A stretch of 16,806 nt of DNA, from positions 1-16,806 of the forward strand of contig QNAY01000002.1 in assembly GCA_003645605.1 (NCBI GenBank), written 5' to 3'. The DNA comes from Thermodesulfobacteriota bacterium (lineage in GTDB: Bacteria; Desulfobacterota; Dissulfuribacteria; Dissulfuribacterales; UBA3076). Below the pieces are notes generated by a model, which worked only from the letters and a program-made list of their open reading frames with translations, searched no databases and was not told the origin of the DNA. The position numbers were made by a program, and so were the translations under genes. The stretch's first letter is position 1, and every line of letters begins with the position of its first letter. This document shows, piece after piece, positions 15,635 to 16,806 of the stretch.

Positions 15635-15731
15635 CTGTAAGCGTTTACAGGGTGCTGCAGATGCGAGGCGGAGGGTACGCAGACGTACTTCCTGTACTTC
15701 AAGTGCCCGACAACAAAGCAGATGCGGTGCC
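15635..15731. repeat. Intergenic palindromic repeat element between tRNA-Trp and rpmG
   Basis: GGTGC-TGCAGATGCG at 15651-15665 and GCAGATGCGGTGC at 15718-15730 border an internal part with repeated GTAC words (near 15675, 15684 and 15694). A nearby hairpin, CTGTAA/TTACAG (15635-15650), adjoins it. GCAGATGC is almost its own reverse complement, so the ends are both near-direct and near-inverted. The element looks like the REP-like intergenic repeats I recall from Desulfobacterota genomes, but I cannot check this. Its frames give only short arginine/leucine-rich peptides. The rest of the 15471-15748 spacer holds a weak hairpin (AAC/GTT at about 15606-15615) and no gene. Confidence 0.55.
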
Positions 15732-15748
15732 ATGTGAACACTTACAAA

Positions 15749-15898
15749 CTACTTTATCTCCTTGTGTATTGTATGCCTTCTGTCAAATCGGCAGTATTTC
15801 TTAAATTCAAGCTTATCAGGAGTAGTCCGTTTATTCTTTGTAGTAGTATAATTGCGCCGCTTGCAGACCGTACATGCAAGGGTGACTATCTCTCTCAT
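15749..15898 (-). CDS. rpmG: 50S ribosomal protein L33
   Basis: L33 is a small protein near the ribosomal E site. The product has 49 residues, [20 protein letters not shown] onward to HTIHKEIK. Four zinc-type cysteine/CxxC elements are partly kept: C9 and C12 (CTVC) are present, but the second pair is reduced to a single C36 (KYCRFD), so zinc binding is uncertain; the family includes both zinc and non-zinc forms. AGGAGG precedes ATG 15898 and overlaps the region just after the tuf stop, ten bases upstream, so the two genes are translated from one message. This gene is easily missed because of its size. Confidence 0.96.
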   Translation of the reverse strand: MREIVTLACTVCKRRNYTTTKNKRTTPDKLEFKKYCRFDRRHTIHKEIK

Positions 15899-15908
15899 GG
15901 CCAGCCTC

Positions 15909-16806
15909 CTACTCTATGATTTCAGTTACCACGCCGGCCCCGACTGTTCGGCCACCTTCGCGGATCGCAAATCGAACTCCCACTTCCATGGCTATTGGCT
16001 GAATCATCGAAACCTCAAAAGTTACATTATCACCAGGCATCACCATCTCTACACCCTCAGGCAACGTCACTATTCCTGTAACATCCGTGGTCCGAAAATA
16101 AAACTGCGGACGATATCCAGCAAAAAACGGGGTGTGACGACCACCCTCCTCCTTGCTCAATATGTATACCTCAGCCTTAAACTTCTTATAAGGCTTGATA
16201 GAACCAGGTACTGCTACTACCTGACCACGCTCAACTTCTTCACGCTTAGTACCGCGCAACAATACACCAACATTGTCACCGGCACGACCCTCGTCCAAAA
16301 GCTTCCGAAACATCTCAAGACCGGTACATACCGTCTTGCGAGTAGGACGAATCCCTATTATCTCAACATTCTCACCAACATGAAGTATGCCACGCTCAAC
16401 ACGACCAGTCACAACAGTACCACGACCACTAATGCTGAATACATCCTCAATCGGCATCAAAAAAGGCTTGTCTATATCACGCACAGGCTCAGGAATATAA
16501 TTGTCAAGAGCATCCAATAACTCAAAGATGCACTTGGTCTTCTCAGGATCAGTATGATTGTTCAAGGCCTCAAGGGCACTACCCTTGATAATAGGAATGT
16601 CATCACCAGGAAACTCATACTTGCTAAGAAGGTCCCTCAACTCAAGCTCAACTAACTCAATAAGCTCAGGATCATCCACCATATCACACTTGTTCAAAAA
16701 AACTACAATGGAAGGTACTCCTACCTGACGAGCAAGCAAAATGTGCTCACGTGTCTGAGGCATAGGTCCATCATCAGCACCAACTACCAAAATGGCACCA
16801 TCCATC
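15909..16806 (-). CDS. tuf: Elongation factor Tu (partial, N-terminus off the right edge)
   Basis: EF-Tu delivers aminoacyl-tRNA to the ribosome with GTP. The visible 298 residues begin at MDGAILVV, an internal position, so roughly the first 98 residues (P-loop and switch regions) lie beyond the window. Seen here are the [19 protein letters not shown] helix and the guanine-binding NKCD motif ([11 protein letters not shown]). The GSAL motif follows, then domain 2 with [16 protein letters not shown] and [16 protein letters not shown]. Domain 3 contains [24 protein letters not shown], and the protein ends [10 protein letters not shown]. It is followed ten bases later by rpmG, heading the secE-nusG-L11 cluster. 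Confidence 0.99.
   Translation of the reverse strand, partial: MDGAILVVGADDGPMPQTREHILLARQVGVPSIVVFLNKCDMVDDPELIELVELELRDLLSKYEFPGDDIPIIKGSALEALNNHTDPEKTKCIFELLDALDNYIPEPVRDIDKPFLMPIEDVFSISGRGTVVTGRVERGILHVGENVEIIGIRPTRKTVCTGLEMFRKLLDEGRAGDNVGVLLRGTKREEVERGQVVAVPGSIKPYKKFKAEVYILSKEEGGRHTPFFAGYRPQFYFRTTDVTGIVTLPEGVEMVMPGDNVTFEVSMIQPIAMEVGVRFAIREGGRTVGAGVVTEIIE

Noticed and set aside
15654..15730. Short peptide frame MAPHLLCCRALEVQEV on the minus strand
   Set aside because: It is encoded wholly by the palindromic repeat element and has no ribosome binding site, so it is an artefact of the repeat.
15852..16520. Plus-strand open frame of 222 codons antisense to tuf and rpmG
   Set aside because: The tuf and rpmG products on the minus strand are clear, and the antisense product is low-complexity threonine/tyrosine/leucine-rich sequence without homology.

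Overview
The window holds the conserved transcription/translation cluster tuf-rpmG-tRNA-Trp-secE-nusG-rplK-rplA-rplJ-rplL-rpoB-rpoC, all on the minus strand (about 16806 down to 3444). A short accessory stretch lies to its left (1-3376) with lipA, a LysR regulator, a MoaE-like protein and an FmdB-type zinc ribbon. The core proteins are of proteobacterial type. The tuf-rpmG-trnW-secE order, the short MoaE variant carrying SRDGRPV, and the resemblance of the LysR protein to regulators seen in sulfate reducers suggest Desulfobacterota (former Deltaproteobacteria). That assignment is inference; no rRNA gene is present.

Left region. Positions 1-489 contain no convincing gene. They hold two copies of an exact 30-bp direct repeat and an inverted-repeat element. 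lipA (plus) follows, then a spacer with a possible gene relic. A LysR regulator and a moaE-like gene, both minus, may form a two-gene unit. The fmdB-like gene (plus) converges on rpoC, and a rho-independent terminator for the rpoC transcript lies between them.

Core region. EF-Tu (partial, runs off the right edge), L33 and tRNA-Trp serve translation. SecE is part of the Sec translocon. NusG couples transcription to translation. L11, L1, L10 and L7/L12 build the ribosomal stalk and the L1 protuberance. RpoB and RpoC form the catalytic core of RNA polymerase. A well-formed L10-leader structure precedes rplJ, pointing to autogenous control by the L10-L7/L12 complex.

The most unusual feature is not a gene. 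Seven places carry short arrays of degenerate 7-bp repeats: 343-427, 515-542, 1412-1432, 3041-3068, 12238-12302, 13007-13095 and 14922-14999. The heptad sequence differs between most sites but the period is always 7. At four sites a left array faces an inverted right array across a 23-50 bp core, making large potential hairpins. Three of these four sit inside the ribosomal-protein/secE-nusG operon and one upstream of lipA; another array forms part of the lipA N-terminal coding sequence. I see no classical defence, CRISPR, phage or secondary-metabolite system.
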